Assembly (NCBI RefSeq): GCF_040581485.1
Contig: NC_090128.1
Span: forward strand, 16,215,431 to 16,279,430
Direction of reading: 5' to 3'
Length of the DNA stretch: 64,000 nt
Source of the DNA: Linepithema humile
Lineage: Eukaryota; Arthropoda; Insecta; Hymenoptera; Formicidae
The notes beneath the pieces are model-generated. The model worked only from the letters and a program-made list of their open reading frames with translations. It was not told the DNA's origin and did no database searches. Position numbers and translations under genes: made by a program. Below, piece after piece: positions 43,510-54,774 of this stretch (its first letter is position 1; each line of letters opens with the position of its first letter).

Positions 43510-45804
43510 ATGTGCGATTCTGTACAAAAAAAATCTAAGCGAAGCTTTTTTGAAGGCTGGCTTAGCAATGATCGGTATAAATCTTGGATACGAAAAGTAC
43601 CGTTAAATGACAGTTTTTTTCATTGCACTATTTGTAATAAAGATTTTTCTTGTAACACGCGCATTTCTAGACATGCGGATTCTATGTGTCACAAAAATAA
43701 TATTAAAAAACACACATCTGTTTTGTTAAATAATAATAATGTAAGTTTTAAAAAAAGTACTTCTAATATACTTAAATTTCAAAAAGAATGGTTAGAAATG
43801 GAGCATTTTCAACCATGGTTACGTGAAGCATCACATGACGAAAAATTATTTTTTTGCTCCATTTGTGAAAAATACATGTCTGCTAAATTGTCGCATATTT
43901 ATGATCATGCAGAATCCGTAGCACACACTACAATAGCTAAGAAAAAGAATTTAGAAAAAAAGAAAACAGACGAAGATGTTAATATGACAGAATCATTTTT
44001 ATCATTTGATGAGCGAAAGAAAGCAGTAGAAATTCGATATGCTGCTTTCATCGCCGAAAAAAACATTTCGCATCAAACTGCGACAGACATTCTAACATTT
44101 TTCCAACAAATAGGAAAAGATTCTGACGTATTACAAGATATGAAAATGAGTCGGACTAAGTGTCAAAAGATTATTTCGAACGTGTTGTGTCCGGTTGAAA
44201 CGGATCGTGTAGTCGATATTATTCGAAATACTAAATTTACTATTTTTATTGATGAAACGTCTGACATTTCTAATCAAAAATGGATGACGTTTCTTGTTCG
44301 GTATGTTGATCCTGCAACATTAGACATTCGCTCACAATTAGTAAAATTAATAGATATTGATGCAAAAAATAGCAGTGCGGATAAATTGTTTGATGCTTTT
44401 AAAAATGAAATGTATAGACATCAAATTCCATTTTTAAATATTATTGCTTTGTCAAGCGATAATGCACCCGTCATGACGGGCAAATATTCATCATTTAAAA
44501 GAAAGCTTGAGGAAAAATGTAAAAACTTAATAACATTTCCATGCCCATGCCATTCCGCTGCACTTGTTGCACATACAGCATGTGGTAAAATTCCAGAGTA
44601 TTGCGAAGAATTCGTAAAAAAATTAGCTAATTTTATTAACGGTAGTCCAAAACAATCTGCTATTTTTGAAGAATTTTGTGAATGTTTTCAGGAGACAAAT
44701 CGCAAAATTCTAAAGTTGTCCGACACACGATGGCTTTCTCGGCATTCATGTATTGAAAGACTTATAGAGTTTTAGGATACTGTCGAGCATTTTTTAAGAG
44801 AAATGGTAATGAGTGAAAAGACAAAATCTGGAGAAAATTTATTATCTGTAATGCAAAAACCTGATGTAAAAGCATATTTATTATTTTTAAAACATATTTT
44901 GAATTTTTTTAACTCTTTTAATGCATTTTTCCAAGCTCTGGAAACAAGAATTCAATTATTGCAACCAAAATCATTTCAGTTCCTTACCATAATTTGTAAA
45001 CATTTTTTAAAACCAGAGCTTTTACAAAATATAAATAATAATTTTGAGTTTTCAAAAAAAGAAAATCAAAAATCTTTAAACAAAGTATATTTAGGAGATG
45101 AATGCGAAAAATATATTAACGAATTTATAATAGAAGGACACGCAGACGTAGTTGCAACAGTTCAAGAGAACTGTTTGCAATTCTACGTAACTGCTGCCCA
45201 AGAAATTTGTAAGAGATTACCAATAAATGACAAATTTTTATCAAAATTAAAAGTTTTTGAATCGGACACTGCTTTACGTGATATCAACAGAGAAACTTCA
45301 TTCAATGATGTTTATTTTGTCGCTCAGACCATTGGCGGGTTTGACGAAAACGGTTTAAGAAAAGAATGGTTTGCTTTACATCAAAGTTTTACAGAAGCAG
45401 AAAAAGATAATTTGTCAATGTCAAATTTTGATGACATGTGGAAACAAATTTTAAAACATTCTCATCAATATCCCAATTTGAAGTCTCTTTTGAATGCTGT
45501 AAGATCGCTGCCAAATTCGAATGCCGATTCAGAAAGAATTTTTTCCTTGTTGCCGGACTTAAAAGCGAAAAAACGAAATAAACTTTCGTCTGTTAGTGTC
45601 AATGCTACTTGCGTGCTTAAATCTGTATTGAAAGCGAAAAGGGAAACTGCTGTAGATATAGAAATTAATGAAAAGCATTTGTCTCTAATGTACACGGACA
45701 AATTGTATTCTGCATGTCCTAAGAAACAGAAAAGTCATCTAACATTATATGCTGCAAATGTTCATGAAATTGCTGGTCCCTCCTCGTCTAATGATATGCA
45801 ATAA
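43510..45804 (+). pseudogene. hAT transposase with two N-terminal zinc fingers, one stop codon
   Basis: One frame of 764 codons interrupted only by a TAG at 44773-44775. Two C2H2-like fingers: CTICNKDFSCNTRISRHADS (about residue 38) and FCSICEKYMSAKLSHIYDHA (about residue 116). Core motifs: FTIFIDETSDISNQKWMTFL (first catalytic Asp), ALSSDNAPVMTGKYSSFKR, CPCHSAALVAHTACGK, LSDTRWLSRHSCIE. C-terminal catalytic Glu and dimerisation region: LPNSNADSERIFSLLPDLKA then KKRNKLS. hAT transposases excise and insert DNA by a cut-and-paste route through hairpins on flanking DNA. A single nonsense change in otherwise coherent coding sequence suggests very recent loss, a sequencing error or readthrough. 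Confidence 0.9.
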
Positions 45805-45809
45805 TAATG

Positions 45810-46370
45810 TTTAAAATAAAATTTATTATTGCATTGCTCATTTCTAATGCTTATGCTAATGCTTCAAATGTTTAGAATATCATTTCTGTTACAGACATGA
45901 TATCATGTACATTTGAACATTATGTCTTACATTAATGTATGTAAGACATCACACTTATAAATAATAGATATGTGTTAAAAATATCTTCTTAGATAGACAT
46001 ACGATCGTATCTTGAATACATAATTACAGTACTTATTAGCAGCATTAAATAGTGATTTGCAATTGATTATAATTGTATGTTATTATAATTATATAATAAT
46101 ATGCTAATTATTTAATTTAATTTTTGCATATTCTGTATTTCTATTTAATTTAAATTTCTACATATTTGTCTATCTAGGTTGTCTGCAAAAGATCACATTT
46201 GTGACCTACTGGTGGATAAAAAATACGTTGTCAGCAAAAAACCCGGTCATCACACCCTAGATTGCACATGTTTGCTTCATTTACATTTCCTAATCGTATC
46301 CAATGTTTTCATACAAACATGTGCTACTTGGGAACTGTGAACGACAGGTAAAACAGATAAATCTTGTCTG
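45810..46370. other. Internal non-coding region of the hAT element
   Basis: AT-rich 3' flank of the transposase with AATAAA-like signals just after the stop (AAAATAAAATTTATT). I see no gene. Confidence 0.5.
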
Positions 46371-46374
46371 CAAA

Positions 46375-46382
46375 AAATATAA

Positions 46383-46429
<47 letters not shown>

Positions 46430-46439
46430 AGAGACATAT

Positions 46440-46485
<46 letters not shown>

Positions 46486-46590
46486 ATATGTCTCTTTTTT
46501 GCAGACATGAGACATATACATATGTCACTTTTTTGCAGACACGAGACATATACATATGTCTCTCTTTTGCAGACACGAGACACACACACA

Positions 46591-46626
<36 letters not shown>

Positions 46627-46690
46627 TATTAAATATAAGTCTCTATATATTTATATATATACAGACACATATTCATATATATCTCCCATT
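46375..46690. repeat. Microsatellite cluster: TA, TG/CA and a CTTTTTTGCAGACA unit
   Basis: TA-dinucleotide runs at about 46388-46424 and 46450-46476, a TG run at about 46594-46625, and repeats of a unit containing TTTTTTGCAGACA, GAGACATATACATATGTC between them. Apparent reading frames here are low-complexity artefacts. Confidence 0.85.
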
Positions 46691-46710
46691 TGCAAACATA
46701 AAAAAATATT

Positions 46711-48011
46711 GAAATGTGGTATAATAGGGCTACAGGCGAAGGTCCACGTTGAAAAACCTAACGCGCTATAAGTGGCACCTCATGGGTGGCGCGGAAGACC
46801 ACTCAATAATTAATAATAAAACTATTTGAGATTTAAATTAGGCTTGTAATCGATCAAAGATTGCCAATGATATCGTGTAGAACCGGCGCGTTTAGGTCCG
46901 TAACTACACGCGTACCGATCTGTCAACTGTTATTGATTTTTACAAGTCAGGTGATATTGATTTTTACTGCACAGCTGATTTTCCACGGACGCAAAATGCA
47001 TGTGGATTTTCGTCACTCGAAATATGGGAGTTGTGACTGTTAAATACTCCTTCACCAGTAAAACATGACTCGTCCGTAAATAAAATTTTAATGACCAAAT
47101 CAGAATCTCTATTTTAATTCTCTAATAACAATGTATAAAATTAGATTCTTCTAGATGAAAATGTTTTCAATAAAGATGCGTTACATTGTATTTATTGTAA
47201 GCGTTTTAATCTGATACAGAAAATACAATAAGTATATCGTAATGTTCATGTATAATCTCCCATCATTTTCTACATGATTATTGGAAAATGAAAATAAAGA
47301 TTCTGGTTTTGTCCATAAAATTTTATTTACAGACGAGTCACGTTTTACTCGTGAAGGAGTAGTTAACAGCCACAACTCTCACATTTGGAGTAACGAAAAT
47401 CCACATGCATTTCACGTCCGTGAAAAATCAGCTGTGCAGTAAAAATCAATATCACCTGACTTGTAAAAATCAATAGCAGTTGACAGATCGGTACGCGTGT
47501 ACGTGTAATTGCGGACCTGAGCGTGCCAGGCGAGCGTCCTACGCGACATCATTAGCATCTTTGATCGTTTATAACTTAAAAACTATTGTAGCCTTGATAT
47601 TTTTGTATTAAGATTCTTTACTCTATTTTATCTCCAAAAGATACTATTAAAGTATTAAGCGGTAGTTATGAGACACCCTGTATAACATAATATTAAACTC
47701 TAAAGTATTAACTACCGCAATTAACGCATATTAATAATTCATAAACATTTAATGTTCTGATATTTTATTAATATCAATATTATTTACTTTTTACAAGATC
47801 ACATAAATCTCGAAAAAGCATTTCACGTTGTCATACGCAACAAGCGCGCAACGTCGCTTTGATAAAAAGGAGACGGAACACGTATGTCCACTCGCTTCTA
47901 CAAACTGAACGACGAAGCGCACACGTACGTGTGACGTCACGATTCTCGTTTGTGTGCGTGCTTCCTCTACCGCGGTGCTCGGGTGCTGGCCGGCTCGAGT
48001 TTGCATCACTG
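46711..48011. repeat. Right 1.3-kb TIR with nested palindrome
   Basis: Mirror of 41018-42318, including the nested inverted DDE-fragment palindrome (46853-47566). Differences from the left arm are scattered single bases. Confidence 0.82.
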
Positions 48012-49919
48012 CTGCCGATGCTTGTCGATCCGAGTTCAGTCGGCTGCCAGCCGGGTATAAAAGAGGCCCGGCTGTACGTCTTATTACCAGATCCCGTTTG
48101 CTGCTAGACAGCAAACATCACTCTACGAGCGTTCTCGTAGTCCGACCGAGCGTACTCGGCTTCTATGCTTTTTCCAGCACACGAGCGTTCTCGTGTGCCG
48201 CCAAGCGTCCTCGGTATTCTTGCCTCAGCATACGAGTGTACTCGTATACCCGCCGAGCGCACTCGGCCTCTCTAGGCACCGATCTTCGTGCAACGTGCAT
48301 TCCCGTGCACCAAGCCGGATTGCCGTTCTATTCTTGCCTTCGTACGAGCGTTCTCGTACTCCCGCCGAGCGTAATCGGCATCCTAATCCATATATCGCGT
48401 TTATTCGCCGGGGATTTCGAATCATAATCCGTCCGGCAGGCAAAACCGCGTTGACCAATCCGCGCCGCCGAATAGTCCGCATCGATCTATTATCGAACAG
48501 ACTCGCGACACTCTACGAACGCACTCACCGACAAGCGCTCCGTCGTGTGCCAACCGTTACGACTCGATCACACAGCGCGGCGGAACGATCGGCGCTTGCG
48601 CCGATCGTTCCGCCGATCGCACTAAGACGCCTCACGTCAAACTTTATAATATTTTACCGTTGCTTTAATAATTACTTCGCCGTTGCTTTATAGTTATTTC
48701 ACCGTCGCCTTTATATTTATTTTACGCTGCTTTTATACTTATTTCACGCCGCTTTAATAATTATTTCGCCGTTGCTTAATAATTATTTCACCGTTGCTTT
48801 ATACTAATCTCACCGATACTTTTATGATTATTTCACGCCGCTTCAATAATTATTTCGCTGTTGCTTAATAATTATTTCACCGTTGTTATTATACCGATCG
48901 CACCGATACTTTTCTACTTATTTCACCGTTGCTTGTATATTCTTTTCGCATCGCAATCGCACATCTCATTTATACAAATCTCGCTACATTCATCGCAATC
49001 ATACATCGCATGTACACACAGTCATCAGACATATTAATTGAATAAAACACGTCTTCTTATTTATTCTTAACAAATCGCGTACATTCTTTGACACACCCCC
49101 AATCGAACGAACCTGGATTCCGGCGAGCTATACCGCGCCCGAAAAGCTCACACGATTTCAAAGTTTATTTATTTGTAAATATTACATTATATATTTAATA
49201 TACAAAAAATAATTAATATATTATTAAAACATTTTACATCTAGGTTTATCTGAAGAACCACTCAAAATAGCAAGAAATTCTTCCCTTGACGAAATAAAAG
49301 AAGAAATTGTTTTAACTTTTCATCCTCACATTCAAAATTTATTAAGAATGTGTGGCTTTTGATTGGGAAAAATAGAAAGGTAAAAAAAAATTAATCGTAT
49401 GAAAGACATTCAAGATGGAGCAGATTAAAAAAAAAAAATTAATACAGAGTAAAATTGTCATACTGCCTCTAAATGATTTTCCAGATTATCTGCCTCTTAT
49501 TGAAGAACGTAATCCTATTTCTTCTCAAGCATAAAAAAATAATGCTGTACAATTGTCAATTCATACACATCAAAAAGATAATGATTCTGATCACTTAGAA
49601 TCAGAGCAAATTTTGTCTAACAATTTTTCAATTCCATCACGACGCACAATTACTCATCTGTCACGATCACCAATACAATTTCAAAGAACTGAAAACTATG
49701 ATTTTGATGAAAATGAAGAGGAAATGGAAGATAATCATTTAAGTATGTAATTAAAATTATATATTATTTAATAATATAGGTATTATATTTTTTTATAAGA
49801 AAAAAAGGATAAAAGCTATAAAAAAGTTGTTAATATTTATTTTTATTTGATTTTAATTTAAAAAAAAAATTAATATAATTTTAAAAAATAATAATAAATA
49901 ATTTCAGATACTGAAGAGG

Positions 49920-50310
49920 AAACTATTAATGTCGAGAAATACTTAGTACTCCCGTCTCTCCCGTCACTCTTCCAGCAGATGCAGATATAATTAGTATTCA
50001 AATATCAAGGAGTAATTGTTTTCATGATTTAATGTCTATATATACGGATGAGCAAGTAGTTAACAAAAATTTGAACGTTACTTTTCTTGGAGAAATAAGT
50101 CTTGACGGGGGCGGTCTTACTAAGGAATTGTTTAATATCTTTTTTACTAAATGCGAGAGTATATTTTTTCGAGGTGAAGATTGTTTAGTTCCATACTTGG
50201 AGTTAAGTAAATTAAATGAATTAGATAAATTCGTGATAATTGAACGAATCTTACAGCATATGTTACTTTTGACAAATAATATACCTACAAAATTATCAGC
50301 GAATCCTGCA
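49920..50310 (+). pseudogene. HECT N-lobe exon piece
   Basis: After a frameshift near 49950 the frame reads DIISIQISRSNCFHDLMSIY, VVNKNLNVTFLGEISLDGG, GLTKELFNIFFTKCESIFFR and DKFVIIERILQHMLLL, matching the start of the catalytic domain of HECT ligases. It stops at the TGCA target of the inserted element at 50311. Part of the pseudogene listed at 37300-54767. Confidence 0.78.
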
Positions 50311-50678
50311 CTGGAAAAAAAGTTTTGTTGTATTATAAGAAATTCTGGTTGATTCTACTATACGTTTGTTTAAAAATGGACGAAACAAATTTGTTGTTGG
50401 AATTACCAGAAGATTCTGTTAAATTCCATTCTGTTTAAATCTATCAGAATTTCTTGTAAACCTTACTACATCGTGTTGTTAGATTTACAAAACTCCACCA
50501 GAATTTCTTGTAAACCTTACCACATCGTGTTGTTAGATTTACAAAACTCTACCAGAATTTCTTGTTAACTTTACTATATCGTTTTGTTAGGTTAACACAA
50601 CTTTGTAGTTAAAAAACAAGTTCGGATAGGTGTGGTTTTTGTAAAATACTAACAATATATTTTGGTTTAAAGTATACT

Positions 50679-50743
50679 CAGTGATGTGATGTTTCCTACC
50701 GGGCTCCCGGCTCCCGAGCCCGGTAGGAAACATCACATCACTG
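50679..50743. repeat. 65-bp near-perfect palindrome beginning CAGTGATG
   Basis: CAGTGATGTGATGTTTCCTA with GGGCTC pairs with its complement around a short GC-rich centre. GTATAC lies on both sides. The terminal CAGTGATG is the same as in the hAT element at 41018. Confidence 0.8.
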
Positions 50744-50806
50744 GTATACATATATTTCATTAAAAAAAAAAAAACATCACGTGATCATAAAACTTTTCGG
50801 ATGTAA

Positions 50807-50975
50807 GGCTGATGGCAGAGACCGAGACGTAAGAACTTATGTATGTCGTAGTCGTTTCCATACGTATTTACACAATAACCTTTCACGACTTACGTTTTTC
50901 TCTGCCTTACCATACGTCCACGACAGACGTCTACGACAGACATAAGTGCTTACTTCTCGTTCTTTGCCATCGGCC
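50807..50975. mobile_element. PIF/Harbinger-like MITE, 169 bp
   Basis: TIR GGCTGATGGCAGAGACCGAG at 50807 and its imperfect complement ending at 50975 (GGCC), with TAA on both sides (50804-50806, 50976-50978). The GG-C start plus TWA duplication fit PIF/Harbinger. Confidence 0.72.
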
Positions 50976-50979
50976 TAAC

Positions 50980-52380
50980 TAATGTATTCCGTAATGGATT
51001 CCACGACGCGATGTAAAACTTTAGCGAGCTCAATTGAGACTGTTCCGACTGCTTAGCACCATTGCTTCGCGAAAGATCTAATGCGCGCGATTCACGCCGC
51101 GAGTAGCGAGGGCGCAGTAGCAGTGTAACAAATTAATGCGGCGAACAGTTGATCAACCGTTTAGTGAGTGATGACGAAACTGTTGCAGAGCGCTGCGATT
51201 TATGTAAATATAACAAGAAGTTTGTAGATCCAACAAGAAAACACTTATTCAGATCCTTATAGTAAAGTTAACCAAATGGTGTTGATATAAGGTGTAAAAT
51301 TTTGTGACGATAACCAGAAATTCTGTTTTATTTGACTAAAATACGGTCAACCAGAAGAATTTTGTTAATATAATAAAACCATTTTTTTCAGTGTGGTTTC
51401 GCAAAAAATCGATTTGATTGAAAAAAATCCAGAACAGTCTCATTTTCTTTTTCAGTTAAAGATATAAAATTTTTCAGAGCTTTTTTTTAAATTTTTTGTA
51501 AGTACGGCTTTACATAACGTAATAATTCTTGTAATAAAATGTCAAAACTAATATCTTTTTTATAAAAAAGATACAGTATGAATTGTTCGTTATGAGTTGT
51601 TCGTTTCATACAGTATGAAACGAACAACACCAAAAGTAACAAGTCACAATAAAAATCAATCCAGACAGTCAGAAGAATTAAGTTGCCATGTCTGACACAC
51701 GAGGAAAAAGCAAGGGGTGGACAAAAAGTTCGTAAAAATGGACAAAAGAGACCTACACCAAAAAAACAACCAGTTTAAATTTTGACTAAGAGACGCAACA
51801 AAAATTAGATTCGCTGAAGAAGGCCCAAAAAAAGGTGCCGAAATGTTCGACAATTAGATGTAAGATATACGACACAAACACATGTAAAATATATTAATAA
51901 ATAGCACCTAGAACAAGCTAAGGCTCAATAAATAAGCGTGTATCACCATTTTAAAGTTTTAATTGAAAAACTGAGCCTAATTAAAAAATTCTTTTTATTT
52001 TTTAACTTATATTACTTATACAATATACTTATATTTTTTTTTTATTTATATTTTTATTATTTTTGACGATATTTTTATTATTTTTTAATTTTTTATTTAT
52101 ATTTTCATTTTATATTTTTTTTTATTGATTTATTATTATTATTAATAATATGTTTTTTAATCTAATTTATGTGATAACATTATAATAAATATATATTGAC
52201 TAGTCATATTGTGATAATTTTATATTAAGATTTATTTTACATATATATAAAATAAAATTTCAAATAAAATCAATTATCTTGTGCTAACTCTCTATCCCGT
52301 CACATATTTATAGATAAATAAAATATTACTAACATGTCTGCAAATGACATCACATATGTATAAAAGAAATATATAGAAAG
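50980..52380. other. AT-rich interior of the TGCA element, no gene seen
   Basis: No coherent coding frame. A G/C-richer patch at 51000-51140 has no recognisable feature. T-rich and A-rich low-complexity tracts dominate 51950-52260. Confidence 0.4.
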
Positions 52381-52385
52381 ATTAA

Positions 52386-52490
52386 TGAAATGTGGTATAA
52401 TAGGGCTCCTGGCGAAGGTCCATTAAAAAAACCTAACGCGCCGTTAGTGGAACCTCGAAGGTGGTGCGGAAGACCACTATTAATAATATT
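52386..52490. repeat. Copy of a dispersed repeat also found in the hAT TIRs
   Basis: AATGTGGTATAATAGGGCT, GGCGAAGGTCCA and GGAAGACCACT occur here and at the inner ends of both TIRs of the 6,994-bp hAT element (42235-42316 and 46713-46802). Confidence 0.75.
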
Positions 52491-52769
52491 ATTATAATTA
52501 CTAATAAATACTATTATAATTACTAATAATACATTATTTTTACAATATTTTAACAAGAGTACAATAAATCTGACTGCATTTATAATATATGTTACCGTCT
52601 CCTCCACTCATCTCCATAGTACAGTAACTTTTGCTAATATGCAGTAGTTTAAAATAAATGATTAAAAATGGAATAAAATATAATATGGCATATGGAGCAT
52701 ATATCATAGATTGTTGGTGTGAAAATTTTAATTATCTTTTATATAGAAATAATTCGTCTACATTTGACA

Positions 52770-52920
52770 CGTTAAAATGTACACCGATCTCAGATTGAGA
52801 TACTAGAGTGTACGAAAATTAAGTACATTATTGATCTCACTATTCGGATTCTCCGAATGTACGAATAGAAAATTATTGAACGGGAGAAAAAATATCAGGA
52901 CGCGAGTGACTAATTGTAAG
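52770..52920 (-). mobile_element. SINE tail fragment (same family as 23385-23703)
   Basis: Shares GTACACCGATCTC, GTGTACGAAAATT and GAGAAAAAATATCAGG with the SINE body, but breaks off after CGCGAGTGACTAA, so the tRNA-like head is missing. Confidence 0.65.
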
Positions 52921-53309
52921 TTGGGAAATAATTAAAAGTTTTACAGGTATGTAAAATCTTTCGAGTCGATAGACATAAATGCCAAAGCAAGCATGGCTAA
53001 ACGAATAAGGCGAATGGCAAGAACATAGTATATGTTAAATTTACACTTTGTTGCAATATTGCAAAATAACTTCATTTTTCTATTGACAATAGCAAATCTG
53101 AATTATTTCAAAAATTGTTAGTTTTAACATATGCGAATATTATTAATAAATATAAACTATTATTTTTTAAGCAAAAAAAAGATTATTTGATAATTTACAC
53201 TGTTAGAAACAAATGCGGAAAAAAGAAAAGAAAGTTGCGAGAAGCAAATCTCGAACACGGGATTTTTCATATTCCAGTCACATGCCTTAGAAACACTTAC
53301 TTAGCATTT

Positions 53310-54006
53310 ATCGTTTGTTGCGTCGGCTCGGTGGAAGGGAGACGGCGTTCTCTTCCATTGGTCGACCGGGTCGAGCTCACACGGATAGGGTGACGTCATC
53401 GGTTCTCGGTTGTATTAGTGTGATGCCGCCGCTCGTTTCTGGCAGCATTGCCGGGTGCTCCCGGTTCCCGACCGATCTCCGTATCCGAGCCAGGGCGCTC
53501 CCTGACTCCGCCGGGTGCTCCCGGCCTCCAACCACGCGCACTCACCGCTATTCTGTGTACGGTATTCTTTGTATTCTTTACAATACTTTGCGCTTACCGC
53601 TATTCTTTGTACTTTGCGTTCTTTACGGTATTTTACGTTTACCGCTATTCTTTGTATTCTGTACTTTGCGCTTACCGCTATTCTTTGTATTCTTTTACGG
53701 TACCTTACACTTACCGCTATTCATTGTTGACCACTATTCTCTGCGATATCTTTCCTTTGCGCTTATGGCCATTACTTGTGTTCTTCTGCGTGCGTTAACC
53801 GCTATCTGTTGCCTAGCTTGGCCGAACTAAGCCCGACGGCAGAACACTATTTTGTATATATTGAACATAAGAAAGTTAGAATATATCAAAGTTTATGACT
53901 TAACCGCGCCTACTTATTTGGAGTCTTACCCGTTCCGCATTCCGAATCCTGGCACCGGCGAGCTTATCCGCGCTAAACCTCCCATACGGGAAACCGCACC
54001 GTCACA
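53310..54006 (+). mobile_element. LTR fragment with pyrimidine-rich tandem repeats
   Basis: Contains several copies of TTACCGCTATTCTTTGTA (53545-53730) and ends CACCGTCACA at about 54003. The end region ATCCTGGCACCGGCGAGCTTA resembles GGATTCCGGCGAGCTATACC near the 3' end of the LTR at 40830-49160, so the two are related. The left border is unclear. Frames through the repeats are not genes. Confidence 0.55.
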
Positions 54007-54774
54007 AAGTTAACAAGAAATTCTGGTAGAGTTTTGTAAATCTAACAACACGATGTGGTAAGGTTTACAAGAAATTCTGGTAGAGTTTTGTAAATCTAAC
54101 AACACGATGTAGTAAGGTTTACAAGAAATTCTGATAGATTTAAACAGGATGGAATTTAACAGAATTTTCTGGTAATTCCAACAACAAATTTGTTTTGTCC
54201 ATTTTTGAACAAACGTACTAGTAGAATCAACCAGAATTTCTTATAATACAACAAAATTTTTTTTCCAGTGCAAGTTCCGAAACATTATTAGATCAATTAA
54301 AAATTATTGCTACAGAAATTCTAATAGAGAAACCCAAAAAATTGATTGCAAAAATTTAGCAAGGTGTATCACCAGAAAACTATGCTAACTTCTGAAATAA
54401 TTGCAATTTTAATGTTTTATTAGACATGCAGACCCCTACTTCTACAAAAGTTGTCAATTGCTTAGTAACTGATCCTCATCTAACGAATGAGGAAAATGAT
54501 ATATTACATTATTTAACTATGTATATTCACTGTCTTGACAAAGAAAAATTGACAAAATTAGTATTTCTAATTACTGGATCTTTTCTTATGCCAATACAAA
54601 TTGACGTAAAATTTAACGATACAATAGGATTAAGTCAAAGACCTATGTTTAATATATGTACTAATACTATAACATTGCCAAAGACATATACAAGTTATGA
54701 TGACTTGAAGAATGATTTAAATATGTGTTTAAATACTGAGGAAGTCATGGAATATACAATGTACTAATATTCAA

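Larger units (their letters stand above)
41018..48011 (+). mobile_element. hAT transposon with 1.3-kb TIRs and two genes
   Basis: CAGTGATGCAAACTCGAGCC at 41018 and its complement ending at 48011; TSD CTGCCGAT at 41010-41017 and 48012-48019. The TIRs extend over 1,301 bp on each side (41018-42318, 46711-48011) at high identity, unusually long for hAT. Between them lie a transposase (43510-45804, plus) and a divergent three-exon gene (43140-42488, minus). Length 6,994 bp. High arm identity and a transposase with only one stop suggest recent activity. Confidence 0.92.
40830..49160. mobile_element. Solo LTR (about 1.33 kb) split by a hAT element
   Basis: Left part 40830-41017 begins TGTAACGGTGCAGCC; right part 48012-49160 ends CACACGATTTCA. 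AAGT flanks both ends (40826-40829, 49161-49164). TG...CA ends and a 4-bp duplication indicate an LTR. A likely promoter, GGGTATAAAAGAGGC, lies at 48055. Downstream are repeated TACGAGCGTTCTCGT-like words (48125-48370) and TTATTTCACCGTTGC-like words (48640-48930). No gag/pol is present. Confidence 0.8.
50311..54268. mobile_element. DNA element with long TIRs and TSD TGCA, no transposase seen
   Basis: CTGGAAAAAAAGTTTTGTTG at 50311 and a near-complement ending CTTTTTTTCCAG-like at 54268; TGCA at 50307-50310 and 54269-54272. TIRs of about 270-300 bp contain repeats of CAGAATTTCTTGTAAACCTT and ATCGTGTTGTTAGATTTAC. Removing it rejoins the HECT frame (SANPA to SSETLLDQL). The interior has only other repeats. 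The family is unknown; 4-bp duplications occur in Chapaev, Ginger and Academ-type elements. Confidence 0.78.
37300..54767 (+). pseudogene. HECT-type E3 ubiquitin ligase gene split by transposons
   Basis: Exon pieces, plus strand: 37300-37649 (MSFPRDCITFINEYNKLKNN ... ELKFLKQRGLG, then donor GTATAT); 49246-49362 (LSEEPLKIARNSSLDEIKEE, TFHPHIQNLLRMCGF, an in-frame TGA where Arg would fit); about 49411-49740 (PLNDFPDYLPLIEERNPISS, acidic tail, donor GTATGT); 49907-50310 (HECT N-lobe: NVTFLGEISLDGGGLTKELF); 54269-54767 (HECT C-lobe: RPMFNICTNTITLPKTYTSY). The Cys in NICTNTITLP matches the position of the HECT catalytic cysteine and is intact. HECT ligases pass ubiquitin from an E2 via this cysteine to substrates. 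Stops, a frameshift near 49950 and two insertion clusters inactivate it. Whether it is a host gene or was itself carried by a mobile element is not clear. Confidence 0.78.

Noticed and set aside
46303..46771. Cys/Val and Tyr/Ile-rich open frames
   Set aside because: They are translations of TA and TG microsatellites in opposite frames, not genes.
47791..48693. Long frames through the LTR (for example 47954-48427 and 48193-48693)
   Set aside because: They run across the hAT/LTR junction and through LTR tandem words, with no domain; chance frames in G/C-rich LTR sequence.
53315..53830. Overlapping frames rich in YRYSL-type repeats
   Set aside because: They reflect the TTACCGCTATTCTTTG tandem repeat in the LTR fragment.
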